This document shows positions 52,106-59,690 of a stretch of 64,000 nucleotides of DNA, piece after piece (within the stretch, counting starts at the first letter, position 1; the number at the start of each line of letters is the position of its first letter). Made by a program: the position numbers and the translations under genes. Where the stretch lies: contig CALRGJ010000005.1 in NCBI GenBank assembly GCA_943357285.1, positions 1 to 64,000 of the forward strand, read 5' to 3'. This stretch comes from Candidatus Peribacteria bacterium (GTDB lineage Bacteria > Patescibacteriota > Gracilibacteria > UBA1369 > LOWO2-01-FULL-3). The notes under the pieces were generated by a model. The model was not told where the DNA came from and made no database searches. It saw only the letters and a list, made by a program, of their open reading frames with translations.

Positions 52106-52579
52106 CTATTCTGTACGGTCGCTTTTTGCAAATCGCTCTCTGCTCGCTTCCCTTATAGCTGCATTAAATTCATTCAAATAAGTTAATTCAGCATGAACTC
52201 TATCGTTTACCAATATTATAAAACTCATATCCACATTACCCTCCGCATCCAACATTTTCATTTGCCTTAAAAGTGCAATCGTTAAATGGCAAGTATGATC
52301 CATGATCAACGCCAGCTGAGGTCTTTTTGCATACGTTTCTTTGCGTAGCAATACTCCTGGATTAACAAGATTTCCTACCTTCAATATATCAAAATACTTT
52401 TTAATAAATGCCTGACGAGTGTAGTCGTCAGTTCGTGTATCTGCAATCATATTATAGGAAATTTTTGCAGTATTTAATTCAGCCAACATTTCAGCATAAA
52501 TAAAATCATCCACTGCCGCCAGTTCAGTTTCTGCATCTGGATAATAGTATACCAATTCTTGATCACCTTGAGATTCCAT
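52106..52579 (-). CDS. uncharacterised 157-aa protein
   Basis: Not recognised. Start at ATG 52579 is supported by the promoter; the open frame runs to 52633 inside dapL. Helical, acidic N-terminus (MESQGDQELVYYYPDAE) and segments DFIYAEMLAELNTAKISYNM, LALIMDHTCHLTIALLRQMK and HAELTYLNEFNAAIREAS. Lies between dapL and lgt (27 nt) on the same strand. Confidence 0.55.
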   Translation of the reverse strand: MESQGDQELVYYYPDAETELAAVDDFIYAEMLAELNTAKISYNMIADTRTDDYTRQAFIKKYFDILKVGNLVNPGVLLRKETYAKRPQLALIMDHTCHLTIALLRQMKMLDAEGNVDMSFIILVNDRVHAELTYLNEFNAAIREASRERFAKSDRTE

Positions 52580-52586
52580 AGAGATG

Positions 52587-52615
52587 ATTATCCCACTAAA
52601 TCTTGATTTTGGCAA
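52587..52615 (-). promoter_or_regulatory. promoter inside the end of dapL, leaderless geometry
   Basis: TTGCCA (52615-52610), 17-nt spacer, GATAAT (52592-52587), seven nt to ATG 52579. It could drive the 157-aa gene and lgt. Confidence 0.6.
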
Positions 52616-53804
52616 GCTTGATCGCTGCCTCATTGATTTCTTCGAGAGTTGGCATCAATGCGAATCTGACATAGCCAGCGCCAGGATTGATTTTTCTTCC
52701 ATTATAATCACATTCATCAGAGATCAAACTTCCCGGAGTCACTACGATTCCAATCTCAGGATCTAATAGTTTTTTTGCAAATTCCACATCAGTCATTCCA
52801 GCCGGAACTTTTTGCCAGATGTAGAATGTAGCTTTCGGCATTTCAGCCTCTAGACCAATTGCCCGCAAACCATTAATTAAAATCTTAGCTTTTTCTTTAT
52901 AAAGTTCTCTCATCTGACCCACATGCACATCATTCTCCAAAGCCTTAATTGCCGCCTCCTGAATAATATTTGGTGTACCGGAATCTATATTGGTTTTCAA
53001 AAGTTTATAAACATTTACCACTCCCTCATCTCCCGCCACGAATCCTACGCGATATCCGGTCATATTATTACGTTTGCTCAAAGAGTAGAAAGCAATGATT
53101 CCCTCTCTTCCAAGCCCTAATTCATCGGCAGCTTGTAGAATAGAAATCGGCGCTTCGTCAAAATAAATATCAATATAACAACCTTCATCCGCTGCAATCA
53201 CAATGTCGTATTTGCGAGCCCATTCTATTAGTCCTTTGTAGTAATTTTTATCTGCCACTGCTCCAGTCGGAGAATTCGGATAATTAGTCCAAATAATCTG
53301 CGCCTTCTTTGCGATCTCTTCCGGAATTGCTTTGTAATCAATCAGAAAATTATTTTCTTTTAATAACGGCGCATAAAATGGAGTTCCTTCAGCAAAAAAT
53401 GTTCCGGTCTTCATCGGTGGATATCCTGGAGAAGGACAAATCACCACATCACCTGGATCCACAAACGCTTCAGAAAAATTAAATATCGCCTCCTTTGAAC
53501 CAATATTGGAAGAAATTTCTTTTTCAGGATCGAGAGTCACACCAAATCTACGTTTCATGTAATCTGCTGCAGCCACACGGAATTCTTTCAAACCCACGTA
53601 GCTTGGATATCCAGTAAGCACATGCTTCTTTGCAGCCTCTACGAGGGCATTCACTACAAAGTCGGGAGTTGGCTCGCTCGGATCACCTACTCCGAAATCT
53701 ATGGCCTTTACGCCGCTTGCACGCAATGCTGCAACTTTGTCATTAATTTCTTTAAAGGCATATGCCGGTAAACTTTGTAAACGTTTTGATGGCTCTATTT
53801 TCAT
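52596..53804 (-). CDS. dapL: class I aminotransferase, probable LL-diaminopimelate aminotransferase
   Basis: 402 aa. PLP fold type I: VGDPSEPTPDFV, NYPNSPTGAVAD, AADEGCYIDIYF and the PLP-lysine segment FYSLSKRNNMTGYRVGF, with the C-terminal Arg in YVRFALMPT. The operon has dapA, dapB and lysA but no dapD/dapE in the window, so the one-step LL-DAP aminotransferase route is the likeliest role; succinyl-DAP aminotransferase (DapC) is the alternative. Overlaps lysA by ATGA. Confidence 0.8.
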   Translation of the reverse strand: MKIEPSKRLQSLPAYAFKEINDKVAALRASGVKAIDFGVGDPSEPTPDFVVNALVEAAKKHVLTGYPSYVGLKEFRVAAADYMKRRFGVTLDPEKEISSNIGSKEAIFNFSEAFVDPGDVVICPSPGYPPMKTGTFFAEGTPFYAPLLKENNFLIDYKAIPEEIAKKAQIIWTNYPNSPTGAVADKNYYKGLIEWARKYDIVIAADEGCYIDIYFDEAPISILQAADELGLGREGIIAFYSLSKRNNMTGYRVGFVAGDEGVVNVYKLLKTNIDSGTPNIIQEAAIKALENDVHVGQMRELYKEKAKILINGLRAIGLEAEMPKATFYIWQKVPAGMTDVEFAKKLLDPEIGIVVTPGSLISDECDYNGRKINPGAGYVRFALMPTLEEINEAAIKLAKIKI

Positions 53805-55081
53805 ACTTCAGTTGTTTTATATAAATCTTCAAAAGTTTCTGCTCGGCGGATCATACGCAATTCGCCATTTTCCTGCAATAAATATTCCGCATGTCTTGGT
53901 CTTCCATTGTAATTATGTCCCATAGCAAAAGCATGTCCTCCACAATTGTGAATGAGAACGATGTCGCCGATTTCACATTTTTGTAATAATCTATCTTGCG
54001 CTAACTGATCATTATTTTCACAAATTCTGCCGACGATGGAAACGAGTTCTTTTTCATCACTTTCTTTCATCACAGTGGCATGATGGTATGCGCCATAAAT
54101 TGATGGTCTTGGCATGTCGTTTGAGCTCGCATCTATTCCCACAAATTTTTTGTAAGAATCTTTTATCACAATTACTTTTGAAACCAGCCATCCGGCATCC
54201 GCTGCAATAAAACGTCCAGGCTCAGCCATTAATCTCGGTTCCTTTAATCCGTACTCTTTACACTTTTCATCGAAAGCTCCGCGAATACTTTTTGCCACGA
54301 CTTCCATATCGAGACTTTTTTCTTCCGGTTTGTATGGCACGCCAAAACCTCCACCCATATTCATAAATTCAATTTCAATTCCGGTTTTATTTTTAATATC
54401 AGCCACAATATCAAACAATTTTCTAATGATGCCGGCAAAATAATCTTTGTCTTCCATCGGCACATTGCTGCCAGTCATCATGTGAATTCCGAAATGTTTC
54501 ACGCCCATTTCTTTGGCCTTCTCATAGGCTTCATATGCTTTTTCGAACGGAACGCCGTATTTGGCATTTGGTCCGGCAAAAACATTGCTAGCGATCGTTG
54601 CTTTGCCCACACCAGGATTAATACGAAAAGAAATAGTTTCAGGAACGCTCAATGCTCCATCTCCCACAAAAAAATCTAACATGCTCACGTCATCTAAATT
54701 CAGAATAAATCCCGCATCTTGTGCCACTTTTAATTCACTCGCCGGATTATAATTCCCAGTAAACATTCCGCCGACTTTCAATTTTTGTCCGAGAATTACC
54801 TCTGTATCGCTCGACGCATCAAACTCAAATCCTTCGCTGATTATAATTTTCAAAACTTCCGGATTAGAGTTGGCTTTTACAGCATATAGAGGCTGAAACG
54901 CGCCCTTCCCATCCACACCCGGGAAATATTTCGTAAACGCTCCCCTCAAATTTCTGCAATTTTCTCGGAGTCTTTTCTCTTCATACACGAAGAATGGGGT
55001 CTCAAATTCTTCCACAGCTTTTTTTATCCCCGCCTCCGGATAATAAATAACGTCTTTATTTTCTTCGGTCTGCATATTCAT
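53801..55081 (-). CDS. lysA: diaminopimelate decarboxylase
   Basis: 426 aa fold type III PLP enzyme. PLP lysine in LYAVKANSNPEVLKII, GGGFGVPYKPEE, EPGRFIAADAGWLV and the C-terminal NCGGHAFAMGHNYNGRPRHAE that carries the substrate residues. The usual CESGD reads CEIGD. Decarboxylates meso-DAP to lysine, the last step. A TATAAA lies 7 nt before ATG 55081, so an internal leaderless promoter is possible. Confidence 0.93.
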   Translation of the reverse strand: MNMQTEENKDVIYYPEAGIKKAVEEFETPFFVYEEKRLRENCRNLRGAFTKYFPGVDGKGAFQPLYAVKANSNPEVLKIIISEGFEFDASSDTEVILGQKLKVGGMFTGNYNPASELKVAQDAGFILNLDDVSMLDFFVGDGALSVPETISFRINPGVGKATIASNVFAGPNAKYGVPFEKAYEAYEKAKEMGVKHFGIHMMTGSNVPMEDKDYFAGIIRKLFDIVADIKNKTGIEIEFMNMGGGFGVPYKPEEKSLDMEVVAKSIRGAFDEKCKEYGLKEPRLMAEPGRFIAADAGWLVSKVIVIKDSYKKFVGIDASSNDMPRPSIYGAYHHATVMKESDEKELVSIVGRICENNDQLAQDRLLQKCEIGDIVLIHNCGGHAFAMGHNYNGRPRHAEYLLQENGELRMIRRAETFEDLYKTTEV

Positions 55082-55196
55082 TTTTAAATTTATAGTTTTT
55101 TAAATTTCCTTCGTTGACGTATTTATTTTTAGATTTACTATTCCCCGCCGGCGGGACTTTTCAATCTGTTGATTTTTACCGCGCACCAACGCCCCC

Positions 55197-56099
55197 TCAA
55201 ATTAATCCATACTGCTTAATAGTCTCTTCTAAATACTCCTTTGTTTTATCTTCCGGTTCACACATCGGCAATCTGAAAGATAGCTCACATAAGCCCATTC
55301 TCGATGCAATATATTTTACTGGAATTGGATTTGTTTCTACGAAAATATCTTTGAATAAACGCACCAAATTTGTATTAATTTTTTCTGCCTCTTCAAAATT
55401 TCCTTCACTCGCAAATTTCACCATCTCACTCAATTCTTTTGGAACTAAATTTCCAGCCACAGACACCACTCCATCTCCACCGTTCTTCATCACCTCTATT
55501 GTCAGTCCATCATCACCTGAAAGCACTGTAAAATCAGCCGGTCTTCTCGCTAGTACATCTTTAATTTGAACCATATCGCCGCTCGCTTCCTTCACTCCCA
55601 CAATCATCGGATGTTTAGCAATTTCCATCAAAGTATCCGTCTCAATATTTACGCCGGTACGTCCCTTAATATTGTAAACAATTATAGGCAATCCCAATTC
55701 CGCTAAAGCCAAATAATGTAGTCTCAAACCTTTCTGAGTCGGCTTATTGTAATATGGAGAAACGATAAGACAGCAATCCACACCAGCCTTCTTAGCATTG
55801 CCAATATATTCGCTCGCTTCATGAGTAGAATTACTTCCTGCGCCTGCCATTACCATTACTCTCGGTCCACCTGCAGCTACCGCTTTATCTCTTTCCTCCA
55901 CCACAATTTGGAAAATTTTTGCATCTTCTTCGGTCGTAGTAGTGGGAGATTCGCCCGTTGTGCCTACCGGTACAATTCCAGTCACTCCACTAGCGATTTG
56001 TCTCTGCACCATATTGCGTAGAGCCGATTCATCAACGCTTCCATCTTTAGCAAATGGCGTCACTATCGCGGTCCATGTTCCTGCATATTTTCTTGGCAT
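55197..56099 (-). CDS. dapA: 4-hydroxy-tetrahydrodipicolinate synthase
   Basis: 300 aa TIM barrel. IVTPFAKDGSVDESAL, VPVGTTGESPTTTTEE, SPYYNKPTQKGLRLHY, and the Schiff-base lysine in VGVKEASGDM. Condenses pyruvate with aspartate semialdehyde. A 115-nt gap to lysA contains a GC-rich CCCGCCGGCGGG palindrome at about 55144-55155, possibly a weak hairpin. Confidence 0.97.
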   Translation of the reverse strand: MPRKYAGTWTAIVTPFAKDGSVDESALRNMVQRQIASGVTGIVPVGTTGESPTTTTEEDAKIFQIVVEERDKAVAAGGPRVMVMAGAGSNSTHEASEYIGNAKKAGVDCCLIVSPYYNKPTQKGLRLHYLALAELGLPIIVYNIKGRTGVNIETDTLMEIAKHPMIVGVKEASGDMVQIKDVLARRPADFTVLSGDDGLTIEVMKNGGDGVVSVAGNLVPKELSEMVKFASEGNFEEAEKINTNLVRLFKDIFVETNPIPVKYIASRMGLCELSFRLPMCEPEDKTKEYLEETIKQYGLI

Positions 56100-56129
56100 A
56101 TAATTAGGGTAATAATTTACGAAATAAAA

Positions 56130-56879
56130 CTATCCATTCAAAAAATCTTCCATCTCAAAGTATCCCTTTTTACCAACTATCCACTCCGCCGCCTTCACCG
56201 CTCCTAGAGCATAGCCATCACGACAACGCGCCTCATGAGTAATAGTGATTCTGTCTGCAGCTGAATCAAAACCAATAGTGTGTCCGAAGTTTACTAGACC
56301 ACCTCTCACAGATGAAAAATGAATTTCGTTCATCTCGCGTTTGCGATCTAATTTGTCCTCCACTACTGCAGTTTTTCTTTCAATATTTTCTAGCAAAATT
56401 TTCTCCAAAGTTTTTGCCGTACCAGATGGGGAATCTACTTTATTACAGTGGTGGATTTCAGTTCCCCACACATCATATTCATCGAATTTATTTACCAATT
56501 TTGCTGCCGCCTCCACAATTTTGAAATACATATTTACGCCAATAGAAAAATTTGAGGACCACAGAAATCCTATCTCGCCGCCACCATCTTTTGCTCCCAC
56601 GATTTTTTTCATTTCATCTGATTTCCCATACCATCCAGTCGCACCTTCCACCAAATTCACCCCCGCTTCTTTACAAATTTTTAAATTTTCCATAACTGCA
56701 TCTCCACCGGAAAAATCAATCACCACATCTATGCCTTTTAGCATCAGCACATCCAATTTTTTAGCTGTTGCTTCAGCAGCACTTGGATCCACAATCACTG
56801 GCACTTCATGCCCTCTTTCAAGTGCAATTGTTCTCACCACTTTTCCCATTCCACCAAACCCTAGTAATGCAATTTTCAT
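56130..56879 (-). CDS. dapB: 4-hydroxy-tetrahydrodipicolinate reductase
   Basis: 249 aa. NAD(P)-binding KIALLGFGGMGKVV, VVIDFSGGDAVMENL, and the substrate motif EIHHCNKVDSPSGTAKTL where most have DAPSGTA. Reduces the DapA product. Within the lysine operon between asd and dapA. Confidence 0.95.
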   Translation of the reverse strand: MKIALLGFGGMGKVVRTIALERGHEVPVIVDPSAAEATAKKLDVLMLKGIDVVIDFSGGDAVMENLKICKEAGVNLVEGATGWYGKSDEMKKIVGAKDGGGEIGFLWSSNFSIGVNMYFKIVEAAAKLVNKFDEYDVWGTEIHHCNKVDSPSGTAKTLEKILLENIERKTAVVEDKLDRKREMNEIHFSSVRGGLVNFGHTIGFDSAADRITITHEARCRDGYALGAVKAAEWIVGKKGYFEMEDFLNG

Positions 56880-56955
56880 AATAATTACAGATTAGAAAGT
56901 GTCCCCATGAACATATTAGAAATAAAATTTTGAATCGGTCAACTTTTCCTTTTCC

Positions 56956-58017
56956 CTAAACAAATAACATCGCAATCTCTACTGCATTTAGCGCCGCACC
57001 TCGGAGCAACTGATCTCCACTCACAAATAATTCCAATCCATGATCTCCGAAAATCAAACTCTGACGAATTCTGCCCACCTCCACGTTAAACTTTCCAGCA
57101 GCGTTTATAGGCATAGGATAGAGGTTTTTGCTCACATCGTCCACTAGATCAACACCTGGAGCACTACTCAAAACCTCACGAGCGCCCTCCACTGTCACAG
57201 GCTTCTCAGTTTCAATCACAATGCTCTCGCTATGTGCACGAAGAGTCGGAATTCTCACTGCTGTACATGAACACGCAATATTCTCATCTCCAAAAATTTT
57301 TCTAGTTTCCCAAGCCACTTTCATTTCCTCTTTTGTGTAACCATTCTCCTGAAATTTATCGATATGTGGAATAATATTGAAAGCAATTTGATGAACAAAA
57401 AACTTTGGACTCGCTTCTGAACCAGCCTTCACTTTTACATGTTCCGGATCCAATAATTCCTCAATTCCCTTATTGCCCAAATCATTCCCCTCAAAAACAG
57501 CGCGAGTCTGGTCTACTAATTCTTTCATTCCTTTTGCGCCCGCTCCGCTAGTAGCCTGATATGTCGAAACAATCACCTTCTTCAAGCCAAATTTTTTATA
57601 AATTGGCCATAGCGCCATCGCTGCAATCGCTGTAGTACAGTTTGGGTTTGCGATCACGCCAGGATTCACCTTCGCTGCTTCAGAATTCACTCCAGGAATC
57701 ACCAAAGGCACATCTTTCTCATATCTAAATGCTGAAGAATTATCCACCATCAAGCATCCAGCTTTCACTACGCGGTCTCTCCACTCCTTGCTGATATCGC
57801 TTCCTGCTGAGAAAAGAGCCACGTCACTTTCTTCAAAAACTTTATCGGAAATTACTTCGCAAGCCACGTCTCCGAATGGAGTTTTAATTACTTTTCCTAA
57901 AGATTTTTCTGATGCCACTAGTCTCAACTTCCCTACTGGAAAATTCAAAGCCTTGAGACAATTAATCATCTCCACACCCACCGCCCCTGTCGCCCCTACT
58001 ATCACTACATTTTTCAT
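56956..58017 (-). CDS. asd: aspartate-semialdehyde dehydrogenase
   Basis: 353 aa. NADP loop VGATGAVGVEMI, catalytic Cys in IANPNCTTAIAAM, STYQATSGAGAKGM and the substrate segment CTAVRIPTLRAHSESI with the catalytic His. Second step of the aspartate family pathway. A palindromic element (58041-58121) lies between it and lysC. Confidence 0.97.
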   Translation of the reverse strand: MKNVVIVGATGAVGVEMINCLKALNFPVGKLRLVASEKSLGKVIKTPFGDVACEVISDKVFEESDVALFSAGSDISKEWRDRVVKAGCLMVDNSSAFRYEKDVPLVIPGVNSEAAKVNPGVIANPNCTTAIAAMALWPIYKKFGLKKVIVSTYQATSGAGAKGMKELVDQTRAVFEGNDLGNKGIEELLDPEHVKVKAGSEASPKFFVHQIAFNIIPHIDKFQENGYTKEEMKVAWETRKIFGDENIACSCTAVRIPTLRAHSESIVIETEKPVTVEGAREVLSSAPGVDLVDDVSKNLYPMPINAAGKFNVEVGRIRQSLIFGDHGLELFVSGDQLLRGAALNAVEIAMLFV

Positions 58018-58040
58018 AATATTTTTGGTTAAAAAAATCG

Positions 58041-58121
58041 GAATTTATAAAATTAAATTTTTGCGAATGGAGCGACGTTGCTACGGCGCGACTTTGAGCA
58101 AAAAGAGAATTTTAAAATTTC
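58041..58121. repeat. palindromic intergenic element (copy 2)
   Basis: AT-rich outer arms (GAATTTATAAAATT and AATTTTAAAATTTC) and TTTTTGC/GCAAAAA inner arms surround a GC-rich core with GAGCGA, GCTACG and TTTGAGC. Similar in plan and core words to the element at 51214-51303. It sits inside the lysine operon between lysC and asd and could act as an mRNA hairpin or partial terminator. Confidence 0.5.
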
Positions 58122-58126
58122 AATTT

Positions 58127-59443
58127 TCAATCTATAAAAAATTTATTAAATACTTTTTTCACTACTTCCTGCACCTCCGCTTCCTTCACCAAGAAAGTAA
58201 TATTTCTTTTTGAAGAACCTTGAGAAACCATGCTTACATCATGTTCTTGCACAGCTGTAAAAAGATCTAGTAATGCCAATTTGTCGTGAATAATTCCCGC
58301 ACCCACAAGACACACGATAGCCATTCCCTTCTCTACTCTCACGTTTGCAAATTTGCTCAATTGATCTATTACTTTATCCGCTTCACCATTATCTACCGTC
58401 ACAGACACGCTCACCTCAGAAGTGGAAACTACATCCACATCGATATGAGCCTTCGCGAAAATCTGGAAAATCTTAGACATAAATCCGGGAGCACTGAGCA
58501 TGCCCGCGGAACAAATATTCACGATGGTAATATTCTTTTTGAAAGTCACAGATTTAATAGATTCTTCTTCTTCATTTGTGATCAAAGTTCCCGGTGCACT
58601 TGGATTAAAAGTATTCAAAATTTTCACCGGAATATTTTTTGCAATCGCCGGTTTAATAGTTTTTGGATGCAACACTTTTGCTCCAAAGAAAGCCAACTCT
58701 GCCGCTTCCTTGAATGATAATTTTGGTAGAACTTTTGCTCTTGGCTCATTCCTTGGGTCGAAATTGAAAATTCCATCCACATCAGTCCAGATTTGTAATT
58801 CACTGGAGTTTAAAGCTCCGGCAACAATTGCTCCACTATAATCACTTCCACCACGTCCTAGAGTAATATATTCACCAGTTTCAGATTGACCGATAAATCC
58901 AGTCACTACCGGAATCACTCCACTCTTCAAAAGTGGAACCAATTTTTCTTCGATTGCTTTATAAGTTTTTTCGAAATCCACATTTCCCTCGCCAAAATTA
59001 TTATCTGCAAAAACCAATTCATAAGAATCTACGGCCACACTCTTAAATCCATTCTTTTTCAAAACTTCCGGCAAAATATTGCTGCTAATTCTTTCGCCAA
59101 ATCCGGAGATTTTATCTTTCATATAAGTAAGAAGTTCTCCTTTTTTCTGAACTTCTTCACAACACTCTTTCAATTCTTTCCATAAGTTTTCTAAATTCAC
59201 AGTCACTCCCAATTCTGCCAAAATTGCCTCATGTTTTTCTACTAGAACCTTAATGCCTTCTTGCCAATTTCCACCAGTTGCAGCAGTTTCTCCCAGTAAA
59301 ATTAATTTATCAGTCGTGCCTGAAGTTGCTGATACTACCGCGGTTTTAGCACCAGGCATCTTGCCTAATATATCAGCAACTTGCTGAATCGCTTTTGCTG
59401 ACCCCATTGATGTACCACCGAATTTTGCTACTACGTTTTCCAT
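58127..59443 (-). CDS. lysC: aspartate kinase
   Basis: 438 aa. VAKFGGTSMGSAKAIQQVAD at the N-terminus, FIGQSETGEYITLGRGGSDYSG (read in parts), DVDGIFNFDPR, then two C-terminal ACT-type regulatory segments (VNICSAGMLSAPGFMSKIF and CLVGAGIIHDKLALLDLF). Phosphorylates aspartate and is normally feedback-inhibited through the ACT domains. First enzyme gene of lysC-asd-dapB-dapA-lysA-dapL, downstream of a leader with terminator and lysine-rich leader peptide. Confidence 0.97.
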   Translation of the reverse strand: MENVVAKFGGTSMGSAKAIQQVADILGKMPGAKTAVVSATSGTTDKLILLGETAATGGNWQEGIKVLVEKHEAILAELGVTVNLENLWKELKECCEEVQKKGELLTYMKDKISGFGERISSNILPEVLKKNGFKSVAVDSYELVFADNNFGEGNVDFEKTYKAIEEKLVPLLKSGVIPVVTGFIGQSETGEYITLGRGGSDYSGAIVAGALNSSELQIWTDVDGIFNFDPRNEPRAKVLPKLSFKEAAELAFFGAKVLHPKTIKPAIAKNIPVKILNTFNPSAPGTLITNEEEESIKSVTFKKNITIVNICSAGMLSAPGFMSKIFQIFAKAHIDVDVVSTSEVSVSVTVDNGEADKVIDQLSKFANVRVEKGMAIVCLVGAGIIHDKLALLDLFTAVQEHDVSMVSQGSSKRNITFLVKEAEVQEVVKKVFNKFFID

Positions 59444-59466
59444 TTGATAGTGTTTAGAAATGAAAT

Positions 59467-59495
59467 AAAAAAAGTCTCGCGCTTTAGGCGGAGAC
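59467..59495 (-). terminator. intrinsic terminator in the lysC leader (attenuator)
   Basis: Minus-strand stem GTCTC-CGC / GCG-C-GAGAC (one bulged C) with loop CTAAA, followed by seven T at 59473-59467. It ends 23 nt before the lysC ATG, so it can only work as a conditional terminator of the operon. Confidence 0.75.
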
Positions 59496-59498
59496 TAG

Positions 59499-59526
59499 GT
59501 TCTAAGAAATTCAGAATTCTAAGAAC
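59499..59526 (-). promoter_or_regulatory. stem-loop between leader peptide stop and attenuator
   Basis: GTTCTTAGAA and TTCTTAGAAC form a stem with nine of ten pairs and an 8-nt loop. It begins directly after the leader TAA and would be enclosed by the GCGGAG:CTCCGC antiterminator helix (59535-59530 with 59493-59488). Confidence 0.65.
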
Positions 59527-59577
59527 TTACTCCGCTGGGAGCATCTTCTTAGTCTTCTTTAGTTCTTTCCTTTCCAT
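59527..59577 (-). CDS. lysine-rich leader peptide of the lysine operon
   Basis: Sixteen codons encode MERKELKKTKKMLPAE: five lysines, four of them in the run KKTKK, plus Thr and Met, the other end products of the aspartate pathway. It starts about 18 nt after the predicted transcript start. The last two sense codons, GCG GAG, are complementary to the 5' arm of the downstream terminator. Ribosome stalling at Lys codons would free them to pair; a ribosome reaching the stop would cover them and allow termination. Inferred from layout; there is no translation evidence. Confidence 0.65.
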   Translation of the reverse strand: MERKELKKTKKMLPAE

Positions 59578-59601
59578 ATGATTATTACGTTAACGGGCTC
59601 A

Positions 59602-59629
59602 ATTTTATCTGAAGCTTCTCATTTGTCAA
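59602..59629 (-). promoter_or_regulatory. promoter of the lysine operon
   Basis: Perfect TTGACA (59629-59624), 16-nt spacer, TAAAAT (59607-59602). Gives a leader of about 150 nt before lysC, the longest clear leader in the window. Confidence 0.65.
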
Positions 59630-59643
59630 TTTTTTTATTACAT

Positions 59644-59671
59644 AAAAAGGATCCCCGACAAAGGGATCCTT
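59644..59671 (-). terminator. intrinsic terminator of the SLH gene
   Basis: Perfect 9-bp stem AAGGATCCC/GGGATCCTT with a 7-nt loop (arms 59663-59671 and 59647-59655) followed by a T run on the minus strand. Confidence 0.85.
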
Positions 59672-59690
59672 CCCATACGAACATTAAAAA

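Noticed and set aside
59444..59600. Lysine riboswitch or T-box upstream of lysC
   Set aside because: The leader is only about 150 nt including terminator, too short for a lysine aptamer plus expression platform. I see no five-way junction pattern and no TGGNACCGCG-type T-box motif.
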